Of a stretch of 64,000 nt of DNA, positions 18,818 through 25,873 are shown in pieces. A program made the translations under genes and the position numbers. Source of the stretch: Pigmentiphaga aceris. Lineage in GTDB: Bacteria > Pseudomonadota > Gammaproteobacteria > Burkholderiales > Burkholderiaceae_B. Location: contig NZ_CP043046.1 in assembly GCF_008119665.1 (NCBI RefSeq), positions 1,860,001 to 1,924,000 on the forward strand, read 5' to 3'. Every line of letters starts with the position of its first letter. Position 1 is the stretch's first letter. Under the pieces are notes generated by a model. It ran no database searches, was not told where the DNA came from, and saw only the letters and a list, made by a program, of their open reading frames with translations.

Positions 18818-19161
18818 CCACGCCATCACCAGAAACCCCCAAACATCCACACTTCAAACGTTTGTTGATCATCCCACCCCCGCATCCACCCGCGAAACAG
18901 ATGAATTGCCCCTGAATTACTGTTAAATAGTACGCACCTCCCAGCCAAGACAAGCTGCCACCGCAGCCACCAGCTGGCAAGGAAAAAATACAGGGGGCAG
19001 ACACAAAAAATAGACTACCCGACACCCTGGCTTTGCCCTAATATTGATTCATAACTAAAACATTTAGAACTTCACCTTTGACCGCTATCCCAAGGAGGCG
19101 GCAAGGACGGCAGTGCTGCTCAGGCAGTCATGTTCACACTGGACGGAGACAAGGTACTTTC
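18818..19161 (+). promoter_or_regulatory. AT-rich control region upstream of the aromatic-acid importer
   Basis: A markedly AT-richer stretch upstream of the substrate-binding protein. Positions 19047-19060 read ATTCATAACTAAAA, the reverse complement of TTTTAGTTATGAAT, which matches the TTTAGTTGTGAA element found before the thioesterase and hydroxylase genes. This is probably a binding site for the cluster's MarR regulator. A second AT-rich spot, TGTTAAATAGTA near 18921, is weaker. Confidence 0.5.
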
Positions 19162-20340
19162 ATGATGGCAAAAAATTCTTTGTTCGCGGCGCTCGCGCTA
19201 AGTGTCCTCGCCACCGCACCGGCTGCCCACGCAGCCGACCCGGTCAAGATCGGATTCATCACCACCTTGTCCACGCCAGCCGGCTACCTGGGGGCCGACC
19301 AACGCGACGCCTTCCTGCTGGCAATGGGCGAAGAAGGCGGCAAACTGGGCGGCGTGCCCGTTGAACTGGTCGTCGAAGACGACGGCCTGAAGCCCGCCAG
19401 CGGCAAACAAGCCGCTGACCGCATGCTGCAATCCGGCATCAAACTGTTCTCCGGCATCACCTTCTCCAACGTGCTGGGCGCAGTCGCCCCCGGCGTGCTG
19501 GCAGCCGATGCCTTCTACGTCAGCACCAACGCCGGCCCGTCCACCTTCGCCGGCAAGGAATGCAACAAGAACTACTTCGTTGCCTCCTACCAGAACGATG
19601 CCTTCCACTCTGCCGGTGGTCAGGCCGCCAACGAGCTGGGCTACAAGAAAGTCGTGCTGCTGGCCCCCAACTACCAGGCTGGCCGCGACGCACTGGAAGG
19701 CTTCAAGCGCACCTTCAAGGGCACGGTCGAAGCCGAGATCTACACCAAGCTCGATCAGAACGACTTCTCGGTGGAAATGGCGCGCATCCGCTCGCTGGCT
19801 CCTGATGCGGTCTATCAGTTCCACCCGGGCGGTGCAGGCATTACTTTCGTCAAGCAGTACAACAACGCCGGCCTGTCCAAGACCGTGCCGCTGCTGATGC
19901 CGGGCTTCTCGCTCGACACCCGCATGATCGAAGCCACCGGCAATGCAGGCGATCGCGCCTACCTGACCGGCATCTGGTCGCCGGAAACCGATACGCCGGC
20001 TTCCAAGGCTTTTGTTGCCGCATTCCGCAAAGCCTACAACCGCACGCCGACCCTGTACGCGCAGCAAGCCTATGACGCTGCCAAGCTGATCGGCAGTGGC
20101 CTGAAGGCTGTCAACGGCGACCTGACCAAGGCCGACGCCTTCCGCGCTGCACTGAAGAAAGCCGACTTCAAGTCGATTCGTGGTGACTTCAAGTTCGGCA
20201 ACAACAACCACCCGATCCAGAACTACTACCTGATGCAGCTACAACGCTCTGAAGGTGGTGCTGGCCCGCTGGTGCCGGTGGTCGTGCGTCAGGTCCTGAA
20301 AGACGACCAGGACGTCTACGCCAAGGCCTGCGCGCTGTAA
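19162..20340 (+). CDS. Branched-chain-type ABC transporter substrate-binding protein
   Basis: 392 aa, periplasmic. An N-terminal signal peptide (MMAKNSLFAALALSVL to AAHAA) is followed by ADPVKIGFITTLSTPAGYLG, the start of a type I periplasmic binding fold of the LivK/leucine-binding family. ATG has AAGG eight bases upstream. It is the first gene of a five-gene importer (gap of 3 bp to the permease). Homologues next to aromatic pathways bind benzoate-like acids rather than amino acids; because the downstream genes act on an ortho-substituted benzoate, that is the likely ligand. Confidence 0.92.
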   Translation: MMAKNSLFAALALSVLATAPAAHAADPVKIGFITTLSTPAGYLGADQRDAFLLAMGEEGGKLGGVPVELVVEDDGLKPASGKQAADRMLQSGIKLFSGITFSNVLGAVAPGVLAADAFYVSTNAGPSTFAGKECNKNYFVASYQNDAFHSAGGQAANELGYKKVVLLAPNYQAGRDALEGFKRTFKGTVEAEIYTKLDQNDFSVEMARIRSLAPDAVYQFHPGGAGITFVKQYNNAGLSKTVPLLMPGFSLDTRMIEATGNAGDRAYLTGIWSPETDTPASKAFVAAFRKAYNRTPTLYAQQAYDAAKLIGSGLKAVNGDLTKADAFRAALKKADFKSIRGDFKFGNNNHPIQNYYLMQLQRSEGGAGPLVPVVVRQVLKDDQDVYAKACAL

Positions 20341-20343
20341 GCC

Positions 20344-21258
20344 ATGCTTCTGATCTTTGAACAGTTGCTCAATGGGTTGCAGTACGGGGCGATGCTGTTC
20401 ATGCTCGCCGCCGGCCTGACGCTGATCTTCGGCATCATGGGGGTGATCAACCTCATGCACGGCTCCTTCTACATGGTGGGAGCCTACTGTGGGGCGTTTG
20501 CGATCATCCAGACCGGCTCATTCCTGGCAGGCGTGCTCTGCGCCTTGCTGGGGGCCGGTCTCTACGGCTTGCTGGTGGAAGTCACGATCATCCGGAAGCT
20601 GTACCAGCGCGATCACCTGTATCAGGTGCTCGCGACCTTCGGGATGATCCTCTTCACCAACCAGGCCATGACGCTGATCTTCGGGCGCACACCGCCGATG
20701 GTCGAAATTCCGGCCATCTTGTCGGGGTCGGTGCCACTCGGTGGCGGGTTGGAATACCCGATCATGCGCCTGGCCTTGATCGTCGTCGGCGCGGTGGTGG
20801 CAGTGGGGCTGTGGTACCTGGTCACCCGCACCCGGGTGGGCATGCTGGTGCGTGCCGGCGCGGACGACCGGGAAATGGTCGATGCGCTGGGCATCGACAT
20901 CCGCAAGCTCTACACCGCGGTGTTCGGTTTCGGTGCCGTGCTGTGCGGGCTGGCCGGTGTGATGGCTGCACCCTTGCTGGCCGTTGAAATCGGCATGGGC
21001 GAACGCATCCTGATCACCACCTTCGTGGTCATCGTGATCGGCGGTGTCGGCTCGGTTCGTGGCGCCCTGGTGGGTGCCTTGCTGGTCGGCATGGTCGACA
21101 GCATGGGGCGGGCCTTCCTGCCGCAACTGCTGCAACTGGTGTTCACGCCCACTATTGCCGACGCCCTGGGTGCCGGCCTGGTTTCCGCCTCTATCTACGT
21201 ACTGATGGCGATCGTGCTCATTGTCAGGCCCAAAGGCCTGCTTCCCGCCAGAGGCTAG
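20344..21258 (+). CDS. ABC transporter permease, LivH type
   Basis: 304 aa with about eight membrane helices. The start LLNGLQYGAMLFMLAAGLTL, then FGIMGVINLMHGSFYMVGAY, is the classical LivH signature, and the C-terminal GGVGSVRGALVGALLVG is the conserved loop that contacts the ATPase. Works with the next permease as a heterodimer. It begins 3 bp after the binding-protein stop and ends just before the next start. Confidence 0.95.
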   Translation: MLLIFEQLLNGLQYGAMLFMLAAGLTLIFGIMGVINLMHGSFYMVGAYCGAFAIIQTGSFLAGVLCALLGAGLYGLLVEVTIIRKLYQRDHLYQVLATFGMILFTNQAMTLIFGRTPPMVEIPAILSGSVPLGGGLEYPIMRLALIVVGAVVAVGLWYLVTRTRVGMLVRAGADDREMVDALGIDIRKLYTAVFGFGAVLCGLAGVMAAPLLAVEIGMGERILITTFVVIVIGGVGSVRGALVGALLVGMVDSMGRAFLPQLLQLVFTPTIADALGAGLVSASIYVLMAIVLIVRPKGLLPARG

Positions 21259-21259
21259 G

Positions 21260-22306
21260 ATGACTCTCCCTCCACGTTCGATATCCCCGCAGGTGCCGGT
21301 CGGTGCCTTCGGGCAGCCGGGTGGTGCCGGTGCGCCGGGTTTTTCCATGCGACAGCGCATTGCTTTCGGTGGCTTGTTCCTGCTGCTGGTGGCCGTGCCG
21401 ATTGCGCAGTGGCTGAACTATCCCTTTGCCGTCAGTTTTCTGACCCGCTTTGCCATCTACGCGCTGGCTGCCGTCAGTCTTGATCTGGTGCTGGGCTACG
21501 GTGCACTGGTCAGTTTCGGCCACGCCATGTTCTTTGCGCTGGGGGGTTATGTGGTCGGCATCTCTGCCTTCCACGTGACAGACGCCGAACCCCTGTTCGG
21601 TTGGCTGGGCAGCAATTCGGCGCTGATCGTCTGGCCGATTGCAATGCTGGCCTGCGGGGTACTGGGCGCATTGGTGGGCATGCTGGCGCTGCGAACCAGC
21701 GGCGTGCAGTTCATCATGATCACGCTGGCCTTCGGGCAGATGGTGTACTTCCTGTTGGTGTCCTTGCAGGCCTACGGTGGCGACGACGGCTTGCTGATGA
21801 AGCGTCCCAACACCATTCCCGGGCTGAATCTGGCCAACCCGACGGTGATGTATTACGTCTGTGTCACGGCCCTGGTCGTCTGGACAGCGTTCTGCATGCG
21901 ACTGGTCGATTCTCACTTCGGCATGGTGCTGCGCGCCTTGCGTCAAAGCGAACGCCGGGCAATCAACCTGGGTGTTGCGCCGCACAGCCATCGGCTGCTG
22001 GCCTTCATCATTTCGGCGATGGGCACGGGCCTGGCAGGTGTGTTGTGGGCCAACTATGCGCTGCTGGTGACACCTGACATGGCCTCCTGGGCCAAGTCCG
22101 GCGAGTTCATGGCCGTGGTCATTCTCGGTGGTGTGGGTACCTTGCTCGGCCCGATTGCTGGCGCGCTGGTGTTCACCGGTCTGGAAGGGGTGATGTCTGC
22201 CCTGACCGAGCACTGGATGCTGTTCGTCGGTCCCATTCTGGTGCTGGTTGCGGTGTACGGCCGCAGCGGTCTGCTGGGTGCCTTGCTGAAGGAACGCCAT
22301 GTCTGA
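21260..22306 (+). CDS. ABC transporter permease, LivM type
   Basis: 348 aa. After a ~35-residue polar leader come about nine membrane helices; LDLVLGYGALVSFGHAMFFA and LGGVGTLLGPIAGALVF are LivM signatures. ATG at 21260 follows the livH stop at once (TAGG ATG), with GAGG as ribosome site; the frame is open 13 codons further upstream but that would overlap livH. It overlaps the ATPase gene by 8 bp, so translation is coupled. Confidence 0.95.
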   Translation: MTLPPRSISPQVPVGAFGQPGGAGAPGFSMRQRIAFGGLFLLLVAVPIAQWLNYPFAVSFLTRFAIYALAAVSLDLVLGYGALVSFGHAMFFALGGYVVGISAFHVTDAEPLFGWLGSNSALIVWPIAMLACGVLGALVGMLALRTSGVQFIMITLAFGQMVYFLLVSLQAYGGDDGLLMKRPNTIPGLNLANPTVMYYVCVTALVVWTAFCMRLVDSHFGMVLRALRQSERRAINLGVAPHSHRLLAFIISAMGTGLAGVLWANYALLVTPDMASWAKSGEFMAVVILGGVGTLLGPIAGALVFTGLEGVMSALTEHWMLFVGPILVLVAVYGRSGLLGALLKERHV

Positions 22307-23078
22307 TGTCATGACTGATCGTTCCGCAAGCAAGCCGGCACTGGTGGTGGATGATCTGCACAAGTCCTTCGGTGCGCTCAAAGCCAGCAACGGCATCACG
22401 CTGGATGTGCGTGCCGGTGAAATTCACGCTGTCATCGGCCCCAACGGTGCCGGAAAATCCACGCTGATCTCGCAGATCTGCGGCGAAATCCGGCCCGACA
22501 AGGGTAATGTGCTGATCGGTGGCGATTCCATGAATGCCGAACCCGCGCACCAGCGTGCGCGGCTTGGCCTGGGGCGTTCCTTCCAGATCACGCAGTTGTG
22601 CGGCGAATTCACGGCGCTGGAAAACGTGGTGCTGTCGTTGATGAGCCGCTCGGGCCGCTTGTTCGACCTGTGGCGCAATCCGCGCAAGAATCGCGAATAC
22701 GTCGATGCCGCCATGGAATGGCTGGGGCGCGTTGGCCTGGAAGCGCAGCGCAACGCCCTGGCCTCGGAAATGGCGCACGGCGAGCGCCGGCAACTGGAAA
22801 TGGCGGTGGCGCTGGCCCGCAATCCCAAGGTGCTGCTGCTCGATGAGCCCATGGCAGGCATGGGGCCGGAAGAGTCCGCCAAGATGACGGCCTTGCTCAA
22901 TTCCCTGAAGGGACGCTACGCCGTGCTGCTGGTCGAGCACGACATGGAAGCGGTGTTTGCGCTTGCTGATCGCATCAGCGTGCTGGTCTACGGCAAGGTG
23001 GTGTTCACCGGGCCGGCCAGCCAGGCGCGTACCGACCCCACCGTGCGTGCCGCCTACCTGGGAGAAGAAGCATGCTGA
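22299..23078 (+). CDS. ABC transporter ATP-binding protein, LivG type
   Basis: 259 aa. Walker A GPNGAGKST, Q-loop region in RSFQITQLC, signature motif MAHGERRQLE, Walker B VLLLDEP and the switch His in LLVEHDME. The C-terminal ARTDPTVRAAYLGE tail is typical of LivG. The signature MAHGE differs from the consensus LSGGQ as usual in this branch. It overlaps the permease by 8 bp and the second ATPase by 7 bp. Confidence 0.95.
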   Translation: MSDVMTDRSASKPALVVDDLHKSFGALKASNGITLDVRAGEIHAVIGPNGAGKSTLISQICGEIRPDKGNVLIGGDSMNAEPAHQRARLGLGRSFQITQLCGEFTALENVVLSLMSRSGRLFDLWRNPRKNREYVDAAMEWLGRVGLEAQRNALASEMAHGERRQLEMAVALARNPKVLLLDEPMAGMGPEESAKMTALLNSLKGRYAVLLVEHDMEAVFALADRISVLVYGKVVFTGPASQARTDPTVRAAYLGEEAC

Positions 23079-23773
23079 AGCTTGAAGGCGTGGCGGCCGG
23101 CTACGGGACCAGCCAGGTGCTGTTCGGCATGGATTTCACGATCGGGCAGGGCGAGGTCATCTCCCTGATCGGTCGCAACGGCATGGGCAAGACCACCACC
23201 GTGCGTACGCTGATGGGCATGTTGCCGGCACGCAGCGGCAGCATCAGCCTGCTTGGCAAGCCGATCACCAACTTGCCGCCGTACCGGATTGCGCGGATGG
23301 GCGTAGGCCTGGTGCCGGAAGGTCGCCGGGCATTTGCGTCGCTAAACGTCGAAGAAAACCTGGTGGCCACGGCACGCCTGGCTGGTGCCAAGTCCAATCC
23401 GTGGACCGTGGATCGTGTCTACAGCTTGTTCCCCCGCCTGCAGGAACGACGCAAGCAGTCGGCGCGCACCTTGTCGGGTGGCGAGCAGCAAATGCTGGTG
23501 GTGGGGCGTGCCCTGTTGACCAACCCGCAACTGCTGGTGCTCGATGAAGCCACCGAAGGCTTGGCCCCGCTGATTCGCCAGGAAATCTGGCAATGTCTGC
23601 GTGTGCTGCGTGACAGCGGGCTCAGCATCTTGTTGATCGACAAGAATCTGGCTGAAATGACGACACTGGTGCAGCGCCACCATATCGTTGAGAAAGGCCG
23701 GGTCGTGTGGGTCGGATCGCCGGATGAACTCAATGGCGATCCCGCACTGCGTGACCGCTATCTCGGCATCTGA
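23072..23773 (+). CDS. ABC transporter ATP-binding protein, LivF type
   Basis: 233 aa. Walker A GRNGMGKTT, GVGLVPEGRRAFASLNVEEN (LivF hallmark), signature LSGGEQQML, Walker B LLVLDEATEGLAP. In the switch region the sequence is ILLIDKNLAEM, with Lys in place of the usual His after Asp (normally VEQN); the branch tolerates this change. Pairs with the LivG-like subunit to drive import. Last gene of the importer operon; a small hairpin follows. Confidence 0.94.
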   Translation: MLKLEGVAAGYGTSQVLFGMDFTIGQGEVISLIGRNGMGKTTTVRTLMGMLPARSGSISLLGKPITNLPPYRIARMGVGLVPEGRRAFASLNVEENLVATARLAGAKSNPWTVDRVYSLFPRLQERRKQSARTLSGGEQQMLVVGRALLTNPQLLVLDEATEGLAPLIRQEIWQCLRVLRDSGLSILLIDKNLAEMTTLVQRHHIVEKGRVVWVGSPDELNGDPALRDRYLGI

Positions 23774-23807
23774 GCGCGCCGAACTACCTGCATCATTTTT
23801 CCCGACG

Positions 23808-23840
23808 GCCATGTGTAAACATGGCTGTACTTTCTTCTGC
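23808..23840 (+). terminator. Possible terminator after the importer operon
   Basis: GCCATGT (23808-23814) and ACATGGC (23819-23825) form a 7-bp stem closed by a GTAA (GNRA-type) tetraloop, followed by the pyrimidine-rich TGTACTTTCTTCTGC. The stem is short, so termination may be partial and the hydrolase downstream could still be co-transcribed. Confidence 0.45.
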
Positions 23841-23955
23841 GGCTGCGTAGCAGGCGATTGCGGGTGAGTTGGCTGGTTTGCTTTGTGTCCCCGACCTGTA
23901 TGCCCACCATGCTTGCCCAACGCATCTGCTTCCTTCTTTTCAGGACTTTCCCGCT

Positions 23956-24795
23956 GTGACAGCTTCCCAAACTTCCACCGACGCTTTCTACAACCGTGAA
24001 TACGACACCCGTGCCGGTGTGGAAGGGCTGGATGCGCTGTTCGCTGACTGGGCGGTGCGTAATGAGGCCGCGCAATCCAGTCTGACGGGCCAGCGCGATC
24101 TGGCATATGGCACGGGTGACCGCGAGCGCCTGGATTTCTACCCGGGGCGACCGGGCGCACCTTTGCTGGTGTTCATCCACGGCGGTTTCTGGCACTCGCG
24201 CACCAAGGAAGATTTTCTGTTCGTGGCGCCGCCATTTGTGGAACGCGGCATCTCGGTGGCGATGATCGAATACGCGCTGGCACCCAATGTCAGCCTGACC
24301 ACCATCACCGACCAGGTGCGTCGTGCGCTGGCGTTCCTGGGCCGCGAAGCAAACAACCTGGGCCTGCGCACCGATCGCATGCTGGTGTCGGGTCATTCTG
24401 CAGGTGGACACCTTGCCGCCTTCAGCGCATGTGACACCACCGATACCGGCTTGCCGCCGCATCCGGTGCTGGCCATCAGCGGCCTGTTCGACCTGGCTCC
24501 GATTGCTCTGGCCCCCAATGTGCAAGGCAAACTGCATCTGAGCCCGGATGAAATTGCCACCCTCAGCCCCATCCATCTGGCTCCGCGCGCGGGTACCCGG
24601 TTGATCACCACGGTAGGTGGGGCCGAGACCAACGAATTTCGTCGGCAGAACACGGAATTCGCGGCGGCGTGGGCGTCCGTGCACGTGGGGGATGTCGCGC
24701 AGCCGGGGGGCAATCACTTCACCGCGCTCGACACCTTGTCGCAGCCTGGCTCGGACGTGTTCGAAGCGGCCATGGACTTGCTCGAATTGCCGTAA
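23956..24795 (+). CDS. Alpha/beta hydrolase, arylformamidase (kynurenine formamidase)-like
   Basis: 279 aa from a GTG with CAGGA upstream; the frame is open to 23869. The fold is alpha/beta hydrolase with HGGFW (75-79) as oxyanion region, nucleophile elbow GHSAGGH (Ser148), the segment SGLFDLAPI, which holds the expected acid, and a late GGNHFTALDTL with the His. HGGxW, GLFDL and the GGAETNEFRRQN segment resemble the AFMID-type kynurenine formamidases, which make kynurenine and so lead to anthranilate. In this cluster it may cleave an N-formyl or ester side group of the aromatic substrate. Function not certain. Confidence 0.75.
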   Translation: MTASQTSTDAFYNREYDTRAGVEGLDALFADWAVRNEAAQSSLTGQRDLAYGTGDRERLDFYPGRPGAPLLVFIHGGFWHSRTKEDFLFVAPPFVERGISVAMIEYALAPNVSLTTITDQVRRALAFLGREANNLGLRTDRMLVSGHSAGGHLAAFSACDTTDTGLPPHPVLAISGLFDLAPIALAPNVQGKLHLSPDEIATLSPIHLAPRAGTRLITTVGGAETNEFRRQNTEFAAAWASVHVGDVAQPGGNHFTALDTLSQPGSDVFEAAMDLLELP

Positions 24796-24815
24796 AAATA
24801 CAGCACCAATAAATA

Positions 24816-24852
24816 ATTTAGTTGTGAACTAAGTGGGTCATTGCGGTATAGT
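24816..24852 (+). promoter_or_regulatory. Palindromic operator and promoter before the thioesterase gene
   Basis: TTAGTT-GTG-AACTAA (24818-24832) is an exact inverted repeat. The embedded TTGTGA (24822-24827) can serve as a -35 box, and TATAGT (24847-24852) as a -10 box, 19 bp apart. A repressor bound here would block polymerase. The left half and spacer recur before the hydroxylase gene and, inverted, before the importer. Confidence 0.6.
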
Positions 24853-24903
24853 TTTGTCAGGCTTGCGCAGCCGCTGCGGCATGCGCGAAACAAGGAATAC
24901 TGC

Positions 24904-25329
24904 ATGACTCACTCTCTGTTCCAGCGGACACGTCGTATCCGGTTTTCCGAGTGCGATCCCGCGGGAATCGTCTTCTACCCCCAGTACTTCGTCATGTTCA
25001 ACGACCTGATGGAAGCCTGGGTAGACGAGCTCGTGGTCGATGGCTTTCGTGGCCTGATCATCGAACGCCGGGTGGGCATGCCCACGGTACGTCTCGAAGC
25101 CGATTTCCGCGCCATCAGTCGCATGGGTGACCTGGTCACGCTTGAGCTCGAAGTCGAGCGCGTCGGCACCAAATCGCTGAATCTCGCTTGGCGCTGCATG
25201 GGCGAAGACGGCGAGCTGCGCATGGGCGGCCAGCAGACCATCGTCTTCACCTCGCTGGACACGCACCGCGCGATTGCGGTGCCCGACGACTTCCGGCAGG
25301 CGCTGGTGCCGGCCGTCTCCACGCTGTAG
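24904..25329 (+). CDS. Acyl-CoA thioesterase, 4-hydroxybenzoyl-CoA thioesterase family
   Basis: 141 aa hot-dog fold. FSECDPAGIVFYPQYFVMFN contains the catalytic Asp of the 4HBT family, followed by the long helix LMEAWVDELVVDG. Start ATG with AAGGAA eight bases upstream; an upstream in-frame start would run into the operator. In the pathway it would release the free hydroxylated acid (gentisate) from its CoA ester after ring hydroxylation, which is needed because the dioxygenase acts on the free acid. It lies 8 bp before the RidA-like gene. Confidence 0.9.
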   Translation: MTHSLFQRTRRIRFSECDPAGIVFYPQYFVMFNDLMEAWVDELVVDGFRGLIIERRVGMPTVRLEADFRAISRMGDLVTLELEVERVGTKSLNLAWRCMGEDGELRMGGQQTIVFTSLDTHRAIAVPDDFRQALVPAVSTL

Positions 25330-25337
25330 GCCGCGTC

Positions 25338-25751
25338 ATGCAAGTCCTGCTTCCCCCTTCCTGGCCCACCCCGCGCGGTTACGCAAACGGTGTGTCGGTG
25401 CGCGGACGGCAAGTGTTCGTTGCCGGCATGATCGGTTGCGATCCGCAGGGCGTGTTTCACAGCGACGATTTCGTTGAACAGGCTCGTCAGGCTTTGCTCA
25501 ATGTGCTGGCGGTGTTGCGCGAAGGAAATGCCGGCCCGGAACACCTGGTCAGGCTTACCTGGTATGTCACCGACAAAGGCGAATATCTGGCCGCTGCCAA
25601 GCAGCTTGGACAGGTCTATCGTGAGCTGATCGGCGTCTACACCGTGGCCATGAGCGCAGTGGTGGTCGTGGCCTTGATCGAAGACCGCGCCAAGGTGGAA
25701 ATCGAGGCAACCGCAGTGGTGCCCGATACCGCGATTGGTGCACAAGCGTAG
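25338..25751 (+). CDS. RidA-family (YjgF/YER057c/UK114) protein lacking the usual active-site Arg
   Basis: 137 aa, typical length. The fold is recognisable from RQVFVAGMIGCDPQG, the helix QARQALLNVLAVL and the C-terminal KVEIEATAVV. RidA hydrolyses reactive enamines/imines. Aligning the C-terminus with E. coli RidA without gaps (ARLPKDVKIEIEA against ALIEDRAKVEIEA), the catalytic Arg105 is replaced by Leu113, though an Arg occurs four residues later. It is thus probably one of the Rid subfamilies with another or altered activity. Co-transcribed with the thioesterase (8-bp gap). Confidence 0.88.
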   Translation: MQVLLPPSWPTPRGYANGVSVRGRQVFVAGMIGCDPQGVFHSDDFVEQARQALLNVLAVLREGNAGPEHLVRLTWYVTDKGEYLAAAKQLGQVYRELIGVYTVAMSAVVVVALIEDRAKVEIEATAVVPDTAIGAQA

Positions 25752-25795
25752 TACCCGGGAATGCATGTGTTCCGGCTGATTTTCTTGCTTTTTGT

Positions 25796-25828
25796 TTAGT
25801 TGTGAATAGTAAATAGACAAAATACTTT
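25796..25828 (+). promoter_or_regulatory. Operator-like element and promoter before the hydroxylase gene
   Basis: TTTAGTTGTGAATAGTAAA (25796-25814) shares its first 12 bases with the perfect palindrome before the thioesterase and has imperfect dyad symmetry (TTTAGT / AGTAAA). TTGTGA (25800-25805) again sits as a -35 candidate, with AATACT (25821-25826) as a weak -10. I propose the same regulator binds both. Confidence 0.55.
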
Positions 25829-25873
25829 GGGTCTTCCCGACCCGATGACCCGTTCACGGAGGCGCGGTCTGCT

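Noticed and set aside
17800..18820. Insertion sequence as explanation for locus A
   Set aside because: No transposase frame, no DDE motif and arms of ~390 bp are far longer than IS terminal repeats.
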